Shown piece by piece: positions 1 to 12,700 of a stretch of 64,000 nucleotides of DNA. This stretch comes from Hirsutella rhossiliensis. Its lineage: Eukaryota; Ascomycota; Sordariomycetes; Hypocreales; Ophiocordycipitaceae. A program made the translations under genes and the position numbers. The DNA lies in contig NW_025408675.1 of NCBI RefSeq assembly GCF_020360975.1, positions 1,364,001-1,428,000 on the forward strand, read 5' to 3'. The notes beneath the pieces are model-generated. The model made no database searches. It was not told the DNA's origin and saw only the letters and a program-made list of their open reading frames with translations. Positions within the stretch are counted from its first letter, which is position 1; each line of letters starts with the position of its first letter.

Positions 1-1770
1 CTTATCTATAGAACTATTACCGGAGCTATAAGCGAAGCTAGCTATTATTAATACTATATTTATATAGAGAAATAATAAGGCGTTTTTATAGGTAAAAAGA
101 TACTTAACCTTAAGTTAATATAAGTATAGTAAAGTGCCTTTATATAAGGAAAATATATAAGCTTATTTATAGCGAAACTATAATAATTTAGGCGCGAGAC
201 CTAAACGATTAGCCGATTAAGCTAAAGAGAGAGCTAGTTATAAATAGTTACTCTTAAGGAAGACCGCTAAAGAAGCGGCCTACTATATAAAGGTTTATAT
301 AGTAGAAGTTCTAGAACCGTTACTAGAGTTACTAAAACGCACTTAGTTAGTTAACGTAGTAATTAGTAAGCTAAAGGAGACTAAAGACTTCTTAAAAAGG
401 AAGGGTTTCTAGTTAGTACGCTTAGATAGACTACTACTATAGAAGGGTTATATCGTAGTGCCTCTAGAGGTAGCTTTATAGTAAGAGCTAATATAGCTCT
501 TCTATAACGATCTATTAATAGGATACTTTAGCTCTTAACGTACTAGCGAACTACTAATAAGGAACTTCTACTAAGATAGAATAATAAAAGATATAAATAA
601 ATACGTTTAGTTATACTTAGTATATTAAGGTATAGTATCTAAGAGGTATCGCCCTTATAGTACTATATAATCGTTACTATATCCTATATAACTATAGAAA
701 GAATTATTAATAGACTTTACTATAGGTCTACCTAAAGTATAGTATAATAAATAAGACGTTAATACGATCTTAGTAATTATAGACTAATATACTAAGTATT
801 ACTTCTTCTTTCCTATCTCTAAGATAATAATAGCCTTAGAGCTAGTAGAATTATTTTATTACTAAGTTAAATTAGTATATAGACCTTTAAAAGGCATTAT
901 CTTAGATAAAGGGTCCCTATTTATAAGTAAGTTTTAGTTAGATCTTTATTTTATTTTATAAGTAAAATATAGGCTATCGATAGTATTTTACCTATAAACT
1001 AATAGGTAAATAAAATAAATAAACTAAGCCGTATAGTACTACTTAAGATACTTTACTAACTCGGAATAAACTAACTAAGTATTACTCCTATATATTACTT
1101 AATTTATATATAATAATATAAAGAACGCGATAACTAGGTTATTACTTAATAAAGCGTTAATAGGTTACTAACTAAACTTCTATATTAATACTAAGGACGA
1201 TATTATCTAGAGGGGGGTACCTAAAGTAAGAGTAAGAGGTACTAGGCTATAAGAGCTATAAAAGAAGCTTAAGGAATACTAGGGAAGGGCTATTAAATCG
1301 TAAGCGAAATACTACGATTTAAGGTACTAACCGCTTATACTAAAAGTAAGAGACCTTATAGTATTATCGATAAAGAACTTACGCTTTAAGGATAAAAAAA
1401 GAAAACTCTTACCTAAGTATATTAAACTATTTCGGGTCCTATAAGCTATTAGAAAGTAAGTATATCGTCTTATACTCCCTAAGAAGTACTTACGCCTTTA
1501 TAACGTTTTCTATATTAGTCTCTTAAAGCCTTAAAAGGAGCGTAAAGGCACTTATAAAGATAGCGAAACCCTACTAATACTAGACTTAAAGGATAATAAA
1601 GGTAAATAGGAAGTCTAAGAGATTAAAGACTAAAAAAGATCTAAGGGCGATACCTTTTTCCTTATTAAATAAAAAGGATAGCTAGCTAAGTATAACTAAT
1701 AAGTCGATACTAAAGATATAGCGAATAGCTAAGACCTTATTAAAAAATATACTGCTTGCCTAACCGGGAA
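1..1770 (+). pseudogene. RIPped Ty3/gypsy pol relic: integrase and chromodomain
   Basis: This is the 3' part of a Ty3/gypsy polyprotein entering from the left edge. Around 895-1070 the plus frame reads LDKGSLFISKF followed by YLRYFT after several stops. This is the integrase core pattern in which Asp-x-Gly-Ser-x-Phe and a Gln-Thr-Asp-Gly segment precede a conserved helix. The integrase C-terminal part follows at about 1290-1530. A chromodomain-like segment (EIKD, KGDTFFLIK) lies near 1610-1740, as in fungal chromoviruses. Every frame is broken by TAA/TAG, mostly where Gln or Trp is expected, which is what RIP produces. No LTR was found within the window. Family assignment is firm; boundaries are approximate. 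Confidence 0.8.
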
Positions 1771-2245
1771 AAAAAGGCGTAAGACTAAGTAAGGTAGGGA
1801 AACCTACTAGCGTAGGGAGATACTACTAAATCGGTAACGAATCCCTACTAAATTACTACTAACTTATTAATATATTAGCACGCCTAAACGTCCTATAACT
1901 ATATATAAAATAGTAAAATAAGAGAATAAGGAAAACTATCTATACTACTTATTAAATATTATTAAGGAAAATAAAACTAAACTATAACTCTATTAAGGCC
2001 CTAATAATAAAGGAGAGAAGGATAGTTATAGCTAAATAAAAGAAAGATAAGACCTATCTATTACTTTTAACTACCCCTTTTCTTTACCGGTATAGCGGGA
2101 ACTAACTAAGGCGCCCCCTCCGCTATACTAAATACCTTTAGAAATACCGGAACTACCCTATCCTTTACTCCTTCCTTATCCTCTACGTCGAGACCTATCT
2201 CTATTAGTACGGCACTTACCTTAGCCTTAGTAAATAGTAAGGTAT
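1771..2245. other. RIPped spacer, nothing recognised
   Basis: This AT-rich stretch is poor in CA/TG and lies between the gypsy chromodomain relic and the reverse-strand ORF relic. It may contain the lost LTR of the left element, but I see no second copy in the window and no recognisable domain. Confidence 0.4.
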
Positions 2246-3630
2246 ATTACTACGAAGTATAGCCTATATCGCTATCGATAAAGTAGAGTTTTAACTAGGA
2301 TTCCTAGGCCTAGTACTCTAGGCTTATATAGGCGATATTAAATAAGGGCGCGGGGTTAAGGCGAATAATAAGCTCGCGGCGCTTATTAATTAGCGTATAG
2401 TAGTTAGCACGCTTAACTTAGTATATCGTTAAGCGGTCGCTAATAAAAGGGTTAAATAAAACTTACGATAGTAGACTTCTATATACCTATAGTCCTAAAG
2501 GACTTACGATAGGCTATCTTAGCGGCGTTAAAAGCCTTAGCTAAATACTATACTATAATAGTAAGATAGCGCTAATTAGCCTCCTTAAAAATAAGTATAC
2601 CCGCGTTTAAGCTATTATCCTTAGTATTCTCGTTACTAGTCTTTAACTTATTAAGCTTATATAAGTACTTAACGATAGCGACTATATCGGCCTAGTTACT
2701 AGATATAAGAGTAGTAGCCTTAAGAAGGATTAGCTTATTAATTATAATATTTAAAGTTAAAGGGAAACTTACTTAGTTATAGGTCGCGGTACGTTTATAG
2801 TACTACTTATAGTATATCGAGGAAACCTCTAAGAAAATATAGCTAATTAAAAGCACCTTAATAGGTTTAGGCTCGGTTATACTATACTCCTTAACGACTA
2901 TCCTAAAATAATATATATACTAGAGCTTATAAGGGATAACCCTATAGGCCTTAACTAAGCGGGCTTTAGCCTTAGATTAGGTACGCTTCTTTATAAGAGC
3001 GCGACCGCCTTATACCGCCGCCTAGGTACCCTTATCTCTAGCACCGCCGTTCTTAGGTTCGTTAGTAAGAGGAGTCGGATCGCGGCTATCTCTATTATTA
3101 CTATTATCGTTATCTTAGCCCTTATTCGGCTAGGTATTAAGATCGTTTTAGCCCTTATTTAGCTAGGCCTCGTTATTAATATCGGCCTACTTATTCTAAG
3201 GAGCGGCCTAGGCGACGACCTCCTATTAGCTAGAGCCGCCTTATTAAGATAAAGTAGCTAGGTTATCGGTACTTACTTAGGAGCGCCTAAGCACGATCTC
3301 CTCGCTAGTATTAATATCGCTAACAGGGGTAATAGACTTATAAGTTTCCTAGCCTATAGAGGTAGGCCTATTAGTAGTCGGAGTTAGGGTATTTAGCGGG
3401 GTAATAAGGGCATAACCCTCGCTAACGTTAGGTCCTAGACTAAAAGTCTCTTAGGACTAAGATTCCCTTATACCTTTCCTAGCTTTCTTCGCTAAGGGGG
3501 AACTAGTATCGCTATAAGACTTTTAGGCTAATCGCTTACGCTTTAAGGGTAAACCCGCCGCTACCTACTCCTATATATAGCGTAGGAAATCGGCGTTATA
3601 GTTCTTTATCTTCTTTAGCGTAAAAGGCAT
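2246..3630 (-). pseudogene. RIPped unknown ORF relic of repeat family E
   Basis: Reading the reverse strand from an ATG at 3628-3630 gives MPFTLKKIKNYNADFLRYI and then one long frame of about 460 codons interrupted only by RIP-type stops. The first third is rich in Ser, Thr, Asn and Lys. The middle contains a hydrophobic/charged segment with few stops (about 2500-2900). I do not recognise the family: there are no visible zinc knuckle, reverse-transcriptase or transposase motifs. It may be a gag-like protein or the product of an undescribed element. The segment right of 3355 is duplicated at 30.84-31.75 kb, so this is a repeat and not a host gene. Confidence 0.45.
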
Positions 3631-4268
3631 TATCGTTAATAAATTATCGATAAAAAGTAATAAAAAAGGGTATAAGGGATTAATAAAAAAAAGCATAAAA
3701 CTTTATAGTAATTATAAGCGGAAGAGTTAAAGAAGAAAAGAAAATAGAAAAAGTAAGAGATATATATATATACTCTTTATATTATAATTACGCGGCCGAT
3801 ATATAAGCGATACTATAATAGTTACTCGGCGGTAACCGCTAGTATAATAACTATTAACGTTATAAAGCGTAGACTAACGTATACTTATATAGGTATATAC
3901 GCGCGATATATAACCGAAACTACCTCTCTTCTTAACCGAATATATATAGCGTAGCGAAAGCAATATATATTAAAGATATAGCTAAGACGTTTATATAGGA
4001 GGGGAGATAATTATAAGAGCGCTACTAAGAAGTACGGGCTAATAAAGCACTTAGGTATATAGTACTAATATATTAGTAGGGTATTAGTAGGGAATCGTGC
4101 CTACCCCGCTTATATATTATAGACTACTTACTACTTTAAATAAAGAGGAAAAATCCCTTTTCTTATAAGCTTTAGTCTTACGATAAGGAGAATATAATAT
4201 ATATAGTATAGTACCTCTAGCTATCTCTACTACTTAATTAATCGTACTATAATACGTATTCCCTTATA
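3355..4268 (-). repeat. Repeat E copy 1 (914 bp shared with 30836-31749)
   Basis: A 914-bp block matches 30836-31749 in the same orientation, with equal length and differences that are mainly C/T and G/A. It covers the first ~90 codons of the unknown ORF plus about 640 bp upstream of its ATG, so it looks like the 5' end or promoter side of a mobile element. Right of 4268 the two copies diverge sharply (ATATCTTT here, ATAGCCTA there), marking an element end. Confidence 0.75.
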
Positions 4269-5094
4269 TCTTTATAAATAAAACGATTTACTACTTTAGA
4301 TATTATAAATAAAGCTAACTTTTATAAATAGATCTTAAAGCTTTACTAAAAAGTAAAAGTAGTACTATACTTAGAAAAATACCTTATTATACTAATCTAT
4401 TAATAACTAAATATATTACTATAAGAGTTATTTTACTAGCTTATTAGTTTAAAATTATTTAATACTTAGATTAATAACTATAAGTAACTTATTTTATAGT
4501 TAGAAACTAAGCTAATAGTTAAGTTATAAGGAAAGATAAGTAATATAGTAAAAATATATATATATAAAGCGGATTATATAAAACTAAGAATAAGATTTTA
4601 ATAAACTTTATCTTATTTATAGCTAAACTAACTAGTTAAAAACCCTAGGAATAAAGATAATTCTAATAAAAAGAAAATATAATAACTATATTAAGATAAA
4701 ATAATTTATACTAAGTAAATATAAGCTTAGTACTAAATTAGTTAATTAGTCCTTAAATTAAACTTTAGCTTTAGGATTTAAAACTAAAGAAAGGTACTTA
4801 AGAAAACCTAATTACTATTAACCTTACTTATTAGCTTTAAATAGTATTAATTAATAATTAAAGTAAGATATACTTTTCCTAGGAAATATAAAACTAAATC
4901 TTATTTACTTAAGATAAAAAGCTAGAAGATAAAGATATAGCTATTAATAAAAGAAAAGAAACTAAAGAAATAAAAAATAAGATCTTATTTATTATTAATA
5001 TAATAAAAGTAAAACTTATAGGACTAAGTAGTTTGCTTAGAATATTAAGGAACTAGCTAACTATAAAAGTAGCGCTATAAACTAAAATATTAAA
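4269..5094 (+). mobile_element. Ty3/gypsy element J, segment 1
   Basis: This is the first of four segments of one old gypsy element. It is joined to 7764 once the SINE insertion with its 13-bp target duplication is removed. The sequence is very AT-rich and fully RIPped. By position it should be the 5' or gag part, but no motif can be read with confidence. Confidence 0.45.
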
Positions 5095-5107
5095 TCTAAT
5101 AAAGCTA
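5095..5107. repeat. Target-site duplication of SINE copy G1 (left)
   Basis: TCTAATAAAGCTA occurs directly before the tRNA-like head and again at 7751-7763 directly after the AAT-type tail. Thirteen bases is typical of L1/Tad-type target-primed integration, not LTR integrase. Confidence 0.85.
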
Positions 5108-5348
5108 CCCTTATAGTATAGTAGTTATATACCTAGGAAGCTTACTAGCTATAATACTAAAGTTAGTTTAAATCTAGCTAAGGGTATAATAAATTTTTAA
5201 TTAAACTAATAAACTATACTAACCTACTTATTAATTAGCTAATTAGCGCTTTTAAAAGCGCTTATAAATATACTAGTAGTCTAGCCCTACTATAAGTAAG
5301 CTAGCCTAGACCTTACTTACTTAAACCTAGTAACGAATTTATTAGGAC

Positions 5349-5525
5349 TATAAGGGCTTTTACCTTATATAGGCCTAGACTAAGGTCTAGGCTAAGTCTA
5401 TATATAAGCGGCCTCCGCGCCTATATAGGCTAGGCCTATACTTCTCTTCCTTTTCCTTTTTATAGATTATTAACCTTCTTTTAACGGACCGTACCTAAGC
5501 CTACGCCTCTACTTACTCTATAATA
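5349..5525 (+). repeat. C1 5' LTR
   Basis: 177 bp, the same length as the repeat at 7045-7221. It differs from it mainly by scattered C/T changes. Confidence 0.85.
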
Positions 5526-7044
5526 GTATAATCTACCCTTTATTTTACCCTCTCTATATCCCTATATATAGAATAGCTATTTTTAGCTGCCTTTAAAGCC
5601 AACGTTTAATTACCTAGTCTAGTTAAACCGCCCGCGCCGGTATATACGCACGCGAAATATCTATACTCCTATAGTTATAAAATTAAAGCGAACGTAATAC
5701 TTAGTTCGCCTAGGCAATTAAGAGCCTCTTATAATAGTAGGGCTCTATACGACTAAGAGCGGTACTACTATACCTTAGTAAGTTCGACGGCTCCTTTATA
5801 AAGCTCGAGCTATAGCTACTTTATATAGAAGTAAAGCTCCGTATTAATAGCGCCGTAATAAGGGATATCCGCGCTTAATTCGACTATCTTTATACGAGCC
5901 TATCCCTACGCTTATAAAGGCATCTCTTACCGTTTACGCGTACTAGTATAAATAGACTAGCTAACCTCCTTATAAAGCTCCATACTAATTATAGCGAACC
6001 TAACGTAGCTAAGTTAGTAGGCTAGGAGCTTATAACGCTTTATTAGAAGCGGAGTAAAGCTATTCTAGCTTACCTCGTATAGTTTAAAGAGGTACTTTAT
6101 CGAGTAAACGTATATAGCTAGCCTAACGCGGTAAAGTATAATTACCTTATTATAAGCTTAAATTTAGATTAGCGTACCTATCTAAGCGAAAGGTCTATAT
6201 TACTAGATATATATACCGATCTCGTCTACCTTCTTTATAAGCTTAATAGTAATAAGTTTCTTTTTTCGTTTTCTTCTATAGTATAAGAAGAGGATAACGC
6301 TAGTAATACTATAGATATCTCTATCTCTACCTTAAGGACCGAGGATAGAAAGAGGTAGCGATAGGAGGGTCGCTATATAAGCTATAGTAGTAAATCCTAC
6401 CGGTTTTTAAAGTGCCTACGCCGGGAGGCGCGGGTAAACGCACTCTAAGTAGTAGAGGGGCGTACGCGCTAGAACGGAAAGGAGGTTAGGTTCGACGATA
6501 GCGACTCTAGTAACGAGTAATCTTAGTAACGCTTCTATAGGCTTCGTCGGCGTCCCCTCGCGTACGGTAGTAGCTACTATATAGACGGGACGTATACCTA
6601 TAGCGACTAAAAGGGCGGCTAAGATATAGGAAGGCCGCTAATATAATATAACTATAGTAAAAGGGAGTGCCTATATAGCCCTATATAAGAGGGAGCGGAG
6701 CCTTATATACTAAAGTACCGTCCCCTACGTTATAGTACTAGGAGCTACTACCGTGCGCCGATATAGGGGGGGCGGGATACTATAAGCTTACCGAAGCTAG
6801 CTACGCGCCGTTTTACGTGCCTTTACTCCTTAGCTAGAAGTACTAAAGCCCGACTCCTAAGGCGCGGCCCCTACTAATAATATAGTCTATCCGAGAAGCT
6901 CGCTTAAAAGGGTATTATACGTTATTTACTAACGTTTTTTCCGCGACTAGGCGTACGTAGTCCGCGCGAGGGTTCCGTCCCCCTAAGCGCGGTATTAGGT
7001 ATTATTTAAAGGCGCGCTTCTTTAAAAGCTAGGTAGGGGTATAA

Positions 7045-7221
7045 TATAAGGGCTTTTACCCTATATAGGCCTAGACTAAGGTCTAGGCTAAGTCTATATA
7101 TAAGCGGCCTCCGCGCCTATATAGGCTAGGCCTATACTTTTCTTTCTTTTCCCCCTTATAGATTATTAACCTTCTTTTAACGGACCGTACCTAAGCCTAC
7201 GCCTCTACTTACTCTATAATA
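7045..7221 (+). repeat. C1 3' LTR
   Basis: 177-bp direct copy of 5349-5525, preceded by the purine tract at 7031-7040. Confidence 0.85.
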
Positions 7222-7763
7222 AAGACCTCCCTTTAACCTTAGTCTAGGCCCCCTAACTAGGAAAATAAAAACCTAGGGCTAATATTAATAACTTAATAAG
7301 TATAGCGTAAAGCTAGTATAATAACCTAACTACTAGCTTAGCTAAAGGCTAGCATTAATAAAAAATAGCCTACTAAGCCTTATAGCGGAAAAATAAAGTA
7401 AAGCCTAGGAAGATATTATTATAAGATAAAGTTAAAGATAATTATATAATTAACTATTAACTATTAACTAAAAACGCTTATACTACTAATTAACGCTATA
7501 TACCTTATATATATAAAGGAGTTACTTTCTAAGGTTACTTTATAGTAAGGCTAATATAATTCCGACTAACTATAATAATACCTAAGATAGCTAGCGTAAG
7601 ATTCCTATATATTATAACCGCGACCTAGTATAAGGGCGGACTAGCTATAAAAAAAGGGAGGGTTTTCCTTTTAAGACTTTAGTTTTTTCCTTTTAATAAA
7701 CGCCGAAGTTCTAAATACCTTTAAATAGGTTACTAGTATAATCTTAATAATCTAATAAAGCTA

Positions 7764-8414
7764 TCTTAGTTTATATACGCTTAGATATCTATCTTTAAAA
7801 CTAAGGGCCTAGAATAACTATTAAATATATATATAGACTTTAGTATAGCTTACTTTATAGTTAAAAAAGACTAGCTTAACTACTTTAATAATATAACCCT
7901 TAATATAACTTAGTAGGTCCTACTATCTAATATAAGAAAAAGCTAAATTAAGGGTTAAGCGACCTTAAGAATTAATATCTTAGGGAAATAAAAAATAGGA
8001 TTTAAGGTTAAGTAATTTACTATTAGCGCCTAGGTAGTTTAGACCCTATCTATAAGATTATTACTTAAATAAGATTTCTTAGTATTAAATAAGATTAATA
8101 TACTAAACTCTAAAGGAATAATATTTATTAGCTTATATAATAACCTAGTAGTTATAGCTTACTTAACCTTATAAAGCTATATAATTTATTATTAAGTTAT
8201 ATATTAAGCTAACGTTAACGTCCTTATATATAAAATAAAACGCTTAATAGTATAGATTAAGAATATACTAAGAAATCGAGACTTAGTATTCTTTTTAAGA
8301 GACTTATTATTAGCCTATAACTTAATCTAAGGTATAAATTTAGTTATAATAGTTAATACTACCGCTCGCTATATTAGATTTAAGAAAGAATAATACTTAA
8401 GAATACTAATAGAC
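7764..8414 (+). mobile_element. Ty3/gypsy element J, segment 2
   Basis: This segment lies between the SINE G1 and element B1. The plus-frame reading in its last part (for example RNRDLVFFLRDLLLAYNL) with scattered stops resembles the retroviral-protease to reverse-transcriptase interval of gypsy elements, but the call rests mainly on continuity with the segments that follow. TAGAC at 8410-8414 is the left target duplication of B1. Confidence 0.45.
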
Positions 8415-8600
8415 TATAAGAGTCTTTAACTATTATAGGTTATAGGCTTAGGCTACGGCCTAAGCTATATAGTTATATATAGAGGGCCGGATCCTATATA
8501 TATATATATAGGCTAGCCGTATATAAAAGAGCTCTATATAGCTTATTAATATTATCCTATAGACGGTACCTATATATACGCCTCTACTTACTCCGTAATA
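8415..8600 (+). repeat. B1 5' LTR
   Basis: 186-bp repeat. It contains a long (TA)n-rich centre and ends in a motif shared with the C-family LTR (TACGCCTCTACTTACT). Confidence 0.9.
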
Positions 8601-9790
8601 GTATAAGCTATTAACTAATAGATCTAATAGATATCTCCCTAAAAAGGGCGCCGCTTCCTTAAGGGAGCACCCCGCTACCCCTTAGGCGGATAGGAAGTAT
8701 CGTAGCTATCTTAGAAGCGATTAAAAGCGCGACGGCTAGCGAGAAGAATAAGGTTCTCGCTATACTAAGGGAGCCGTCTATAAGACTAGCGTTAACCCCT
8801 ACGACCTCTATAATACCGGTTATAGCGGTAGTACTATTAATATAAAAGCTGCTTCTATAGCCGACTTAGGACGGTAAGCCTAAGTCCTTTTACTTCTTCC
8901 TTAGCTAGCTATAAACGAAGTTTATAATAGACGAGAAATAGGGCCTAAACGGCTATTATAATATAGCGTGGTATTTACTCCTCTATACGCTACCGGAGCC
9001 TTAGATATAGAGGATCTCTAGATTCTAGGATAAGGGCGGCCCTAGGAGCAGACGCGACTTATAGGACTTCTTCTAATACCTTATATATACGTTCGGTAAC
9101 GTATAAGAGCGGGAGAAGGTATAGGATAGGCTATAGACCCTTAGGTAGAGGGATAGGTAGTCCTTTAGCGAATTCCTCCCTAACTTCGAAGAGACGCTCT
9201 TATAAGCGGCGGGAACTATAGTATAAGAAGATAGCGCGAAGCTTATATAGTTATAGAACTTAATTACGCTAGCCCTATAGGAGCTACTTATCCCTATAAT
9301 TATACCTACTAACTATAGCGAGTACGTAAGCCGGTTAATAAAGGTAATATAGGGCTATAAGTAGACGCTGCGTTTCTAGAAGCTTTATAAGCGTATACCG
9401 TATAGCGGTAACGGGATCACCGCCCCTCTATAAGAGGAATAGCTAACTATCGATATAGATAGGGATACCTTAATATCGGCTACTTATATAGACCGAGCTA
9501 AACGCGGTAGGAAGTTATTATTAAATATTCCCTATACTATTCCGCCCTTTAAGTAGCGGGCGAAGTAGGTAACGAGCGAGGAAATCGGGAAAAGGAAGGC
9601 TAACGGCCGCTGCTTACGTTACGGCGCGTCTATATACTTCGTATTAAAATGCCCCTTCCTTCTAGCTAAGCGGCCTATAGTAGTTCGAGTAGCGAAGATA
9701 GAACCGCTCCTTACCTTAGACGATAAAGAGGACTCCGCTCTCTTAGGCCTAGAAGAAAAAGAGTAGCTCCGGAGCGAAGACGGGCTCTAG
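8601..9790 (+). pseudogene. B1 gag relic with mutated zinc knuckle
   Basis: This is the capsid/nucleocapsid region of the gypsy element. At 9611-9652 the plus frame reads CLRYGASIYFVLKC, which has the exact spacing C-x2-C-x4-H-x4-C of a CCHC zinc knuckle with the second Cys and the His both replaced by Tyr. Both changes are those RIP causes (TGC to TAC, CAC to TAC). Upstream, the capsid region is broken by multiple TAG/TAA codons. It would have coated the retrotransposon RNA; it is not functional now. Confidence 0.75.
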
Positions 9791-12700
9791 AGCCCTAATT
9801 ACTAGTACTAGTAAAAGAGAAGGAAGAATTATCCGCCTATATAGAAAAGGAGCTTACTTTAATATAGGTTATAATTAATAACTCCTTACCCGTCGCCGCC
9901 CTTATAGATAAGGGCTACTAGTACTACGCCGTAGTTAACGAGGCGCTTATATAAGAGATATAAGTACTAGTAAAAAAGATCGCCCTAAGGTAAGTAAAGG
10001 GCGCCTTAAGCGTAATAGAGGGTATAGTAATTAAGGGCATTATATAGCTAGCTATAGAGGTCGACGGTTACTATAAGCTTATCGTAGCCTATATAATCCC
10101 TTAACTAGAGTTTCCCTTAATCCTTAGGAAACCTTAGTTATTATATATAAAGTTATACTTAATTCTATATTAAAAGAAGATATAGTTTAGGCCTATATAA
10201 CGGTAGGTCCGCTATAACGATAGCTCTATAGGCGTAGGACTAGGCGTGTAAGCTTTATACTTAGCTTAAGAAGTCCTTACCTCTATCTTTATAAGAACTA
10301 TACGATAGGTAGAGCGGGAGGAAGGCTAAGCAGCGGCTAACGTAGCGGTCTACGTAGTTAGCTTAGTAGATATCGATAAGGCCCTTTAAATAAAGAAGCT
10401 AAAGTCGCCCGCTAAGCTACGGTAGTAGATACTAAAGCGCTTTTACGACCTCTTACCGCTATTTAAGTCCTAGGAAGCGGATAAGCTTAACCTATATAAG
10501 CTAAGGGTAGATTATAGGATCGTACTCTATACTAATAAGAAGGGGTAGGAACTGCTTATACCGTTTAGACCGCTATATAGTATATTATACGTAGAGCTAC
10601 TAGTACTAAAGAAGACGCTAAGGGACCTCTTAAATAAGGGTTTTATTTAAGTAAGTAGCTTTAAAGTAAGAGCGCCGGTCCTATTTATATATAAACTAAG
10701 GGGCGGGATATAGTTCTATTATAACTATAGGGCTCTAAATATAATTATAAGGCCGGACCGCTACCCTTTACCCTTAATCTTAGATATACTCTATAACCTC
10801 TTAAAGGTAAAGTAGTTTATAAAGCTAGATATAAAATAGGCGTTTTATAAGGTATAGATCTTAAAGGGTAATAAGTAGAAGATAGCGTTCTATATACGCT
10901 ATAGCTTATTTAAGTAGCTTATAACGCCCTTCGGCCTATTAAGAGCGCCCGCTACCTTCTAGCGTTATATTAATAACGTACTTCGTAACTTCCTTAATAA
11001 GTTCGCCTCTATATATATAGATAATATCCTTATCTATATAAGCGGCTCTTATAAGGACTATATATAGAAAGTATAGAGGGTCTTAAAGCGCCTCTAACTT
11101 TATAGGCTCTACCTTAACTTAGATAAGTATAAATTCGGGGTTAAGAGGGTTAAGTACCTAGGCTTTATTATCTATATAGGCATAGGTATATAGGCGGATC
11201 CTATAAAGATCTAGGCGATCTAGTACTAAGCGGCCCTAACTATATAAACGGGCGTATAGAGCTTCCTTAGGTTCGCGAACTATTATAGGATATTTATTAA
11301 GGGCTTCTCTTATATTATAATGCCCTTAAATAAGATTACTAGGAAGCGGACTACTTTTTATTAAGGGCCTATATAAAAAGCAGCGTTCTATACGCTTAAG
11401 GACCTTTTCTTATAAGCCTTAGTACTACTTTAGTAAGACTTCGACCGGTCTATATTAGTTAAAGCGGACTATAGCGGCTAGGTACTTAGAGGAACGCTCT
11501 CTTAGGAGGTAGATAAGTAGAAGCAACTAGTAGCGTTCTACTCCTATAAGCTAACCCTAGTAAAGCGGAATTACGCTATTTATAATAAGGAGATACTAGC
11601 GATTATTAGCTACCTCGAGCGATAGTAAGTAGAGCTCTAGAGCTATAAAAGCTTTAAGGTTCTTATAGACTATAGGAACCTCGAGTACTTTATAACCCGC
11701 TAGTACCTCTCGGAGTAGTAAGCCTGCTAGGTAGAGTATCTCTTACGCTTTAACTTCTCGATTAAGTACCGCCTTAGGCGGGACTCTATAGTCCTAAACG
11801 CGCTTTCTTAAAGGGATTAAGACTAGCTAACGGGAGCGGATATCGAGGCCCGGGATCTATAGCTTATCCTATAAGAAGCGCTACGGACTTATATAGGAGC
11901 TTCCTTAGTAGAGGAAGGCGCGGTGCTAGCGGACGAGCTTCCCTTTATACCTTTACTACTAAACGAGCTTCCCCTAGCGCCTTTACCTTAGTCCGGTAAG
12001 GAAGGATAGACCGGCCTAAGGGCACGCGCGGCGAGAGATTCTAAGATATAGCCCTTTAACGCTTATAGGATAGGATAGCGGCTCTAGATCGTACCTATAA
12101 GAGCGTGCGCCGCGCTATAGAGTCCGGCGCTTAACGCTTAGATCTAAAGCTAAAGCTAAAGGTATAGGTAGCCGACTACTATATCGACCTATAGGGGCAT
12201 CTATACTAGCGGGGGAGACTATAGGTACTAGGCGCACCGTATACTATAGAAGCTAAGGAGAAGGATAGACCGCTAGAGCTAGATAAACGGAACGAGCTTT
12301 AAGGGAGGCTAGTTTAGCTTATCTATGACTCTAGCGTTATAGGTTACCTAGGCAAGCAGGGCATAGTAGTAGGCCTCGTAAGGGACTTTTACTAGCCCTT
12401 CCTATAGTACTACGTTCGTCGCTTCCTTTATAACTATAATATCTATAGCTATATAAAGATTTAAAGGGCGTAGCTTAAAGGGCTACTTAAGTAGCTTTTA
12501 GTACTAGACCGGTTCTATACGTATATATAAATAGACTTTATAATAGACCTCCCGCTTATAGAAGGCGGCAACCGCTATATATAGGTAATTAAGGACCGAC
12601 TTAGTAAATTAGTAGTACTAAAGCTAATACTATCTATAGATATAGAAGCTTATATAGAGCGCTTCCTTTAGTACTAAGCCCGCTTATATAGCTAGCTAGC

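Larger units (their letters stand above)
5349..7221 (+). mobile_element. Non-autonomous LTR element C1 (1,873 bp)
   Basis: Two 177-bp direct repeats (5349-5525 and 7045-7221) flank a 1.5-kb interior. Host sequence at the ends is AGGAC (5344-5348) and AAGAC (7222-7226), a 5-bp target duplication with one RIP-type G-to-A change. A purine-rich tract, AGGTAGGGGT, precedes the right repeat. Termini read TATAAGGG...TAATA, consistent with TGTAAGGG...TAACA before RIP. A second copy at 46136-48008 has exactly the same length. The interior is too short for pol and shows no reverse transcriptase or integrase, so this is a TRIM/LARD-like element. The last ~40 bp of its LTR resemble the LTR end of the autonomous gypsy family B, the likely helper. 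Confidence 0.85.
5108..7750 (+). mobile_element. SINE-like element G1, split by LTR element C1
   Basis: Removing C1 and its 5-bp duplication leaves a unit of about 765 bp. It starts with a degraded tRNA-like head (5108-5185), has a ~690-bp body and ends in a short AAT tail. The unit matches 33251-34025 on the reverse strand, where the head is better preserved. Both copies have their own 13-14 bp target duplications, so the ends are secure. No coding capacity is visible. The copy is heavily RIPped: the B-box region of the second copy has become TTAGTTTAAATC-like here. The body is longer than in most SINEs, so a non-autonomous LINE derivative is an alternative. Confidence 0.75.
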
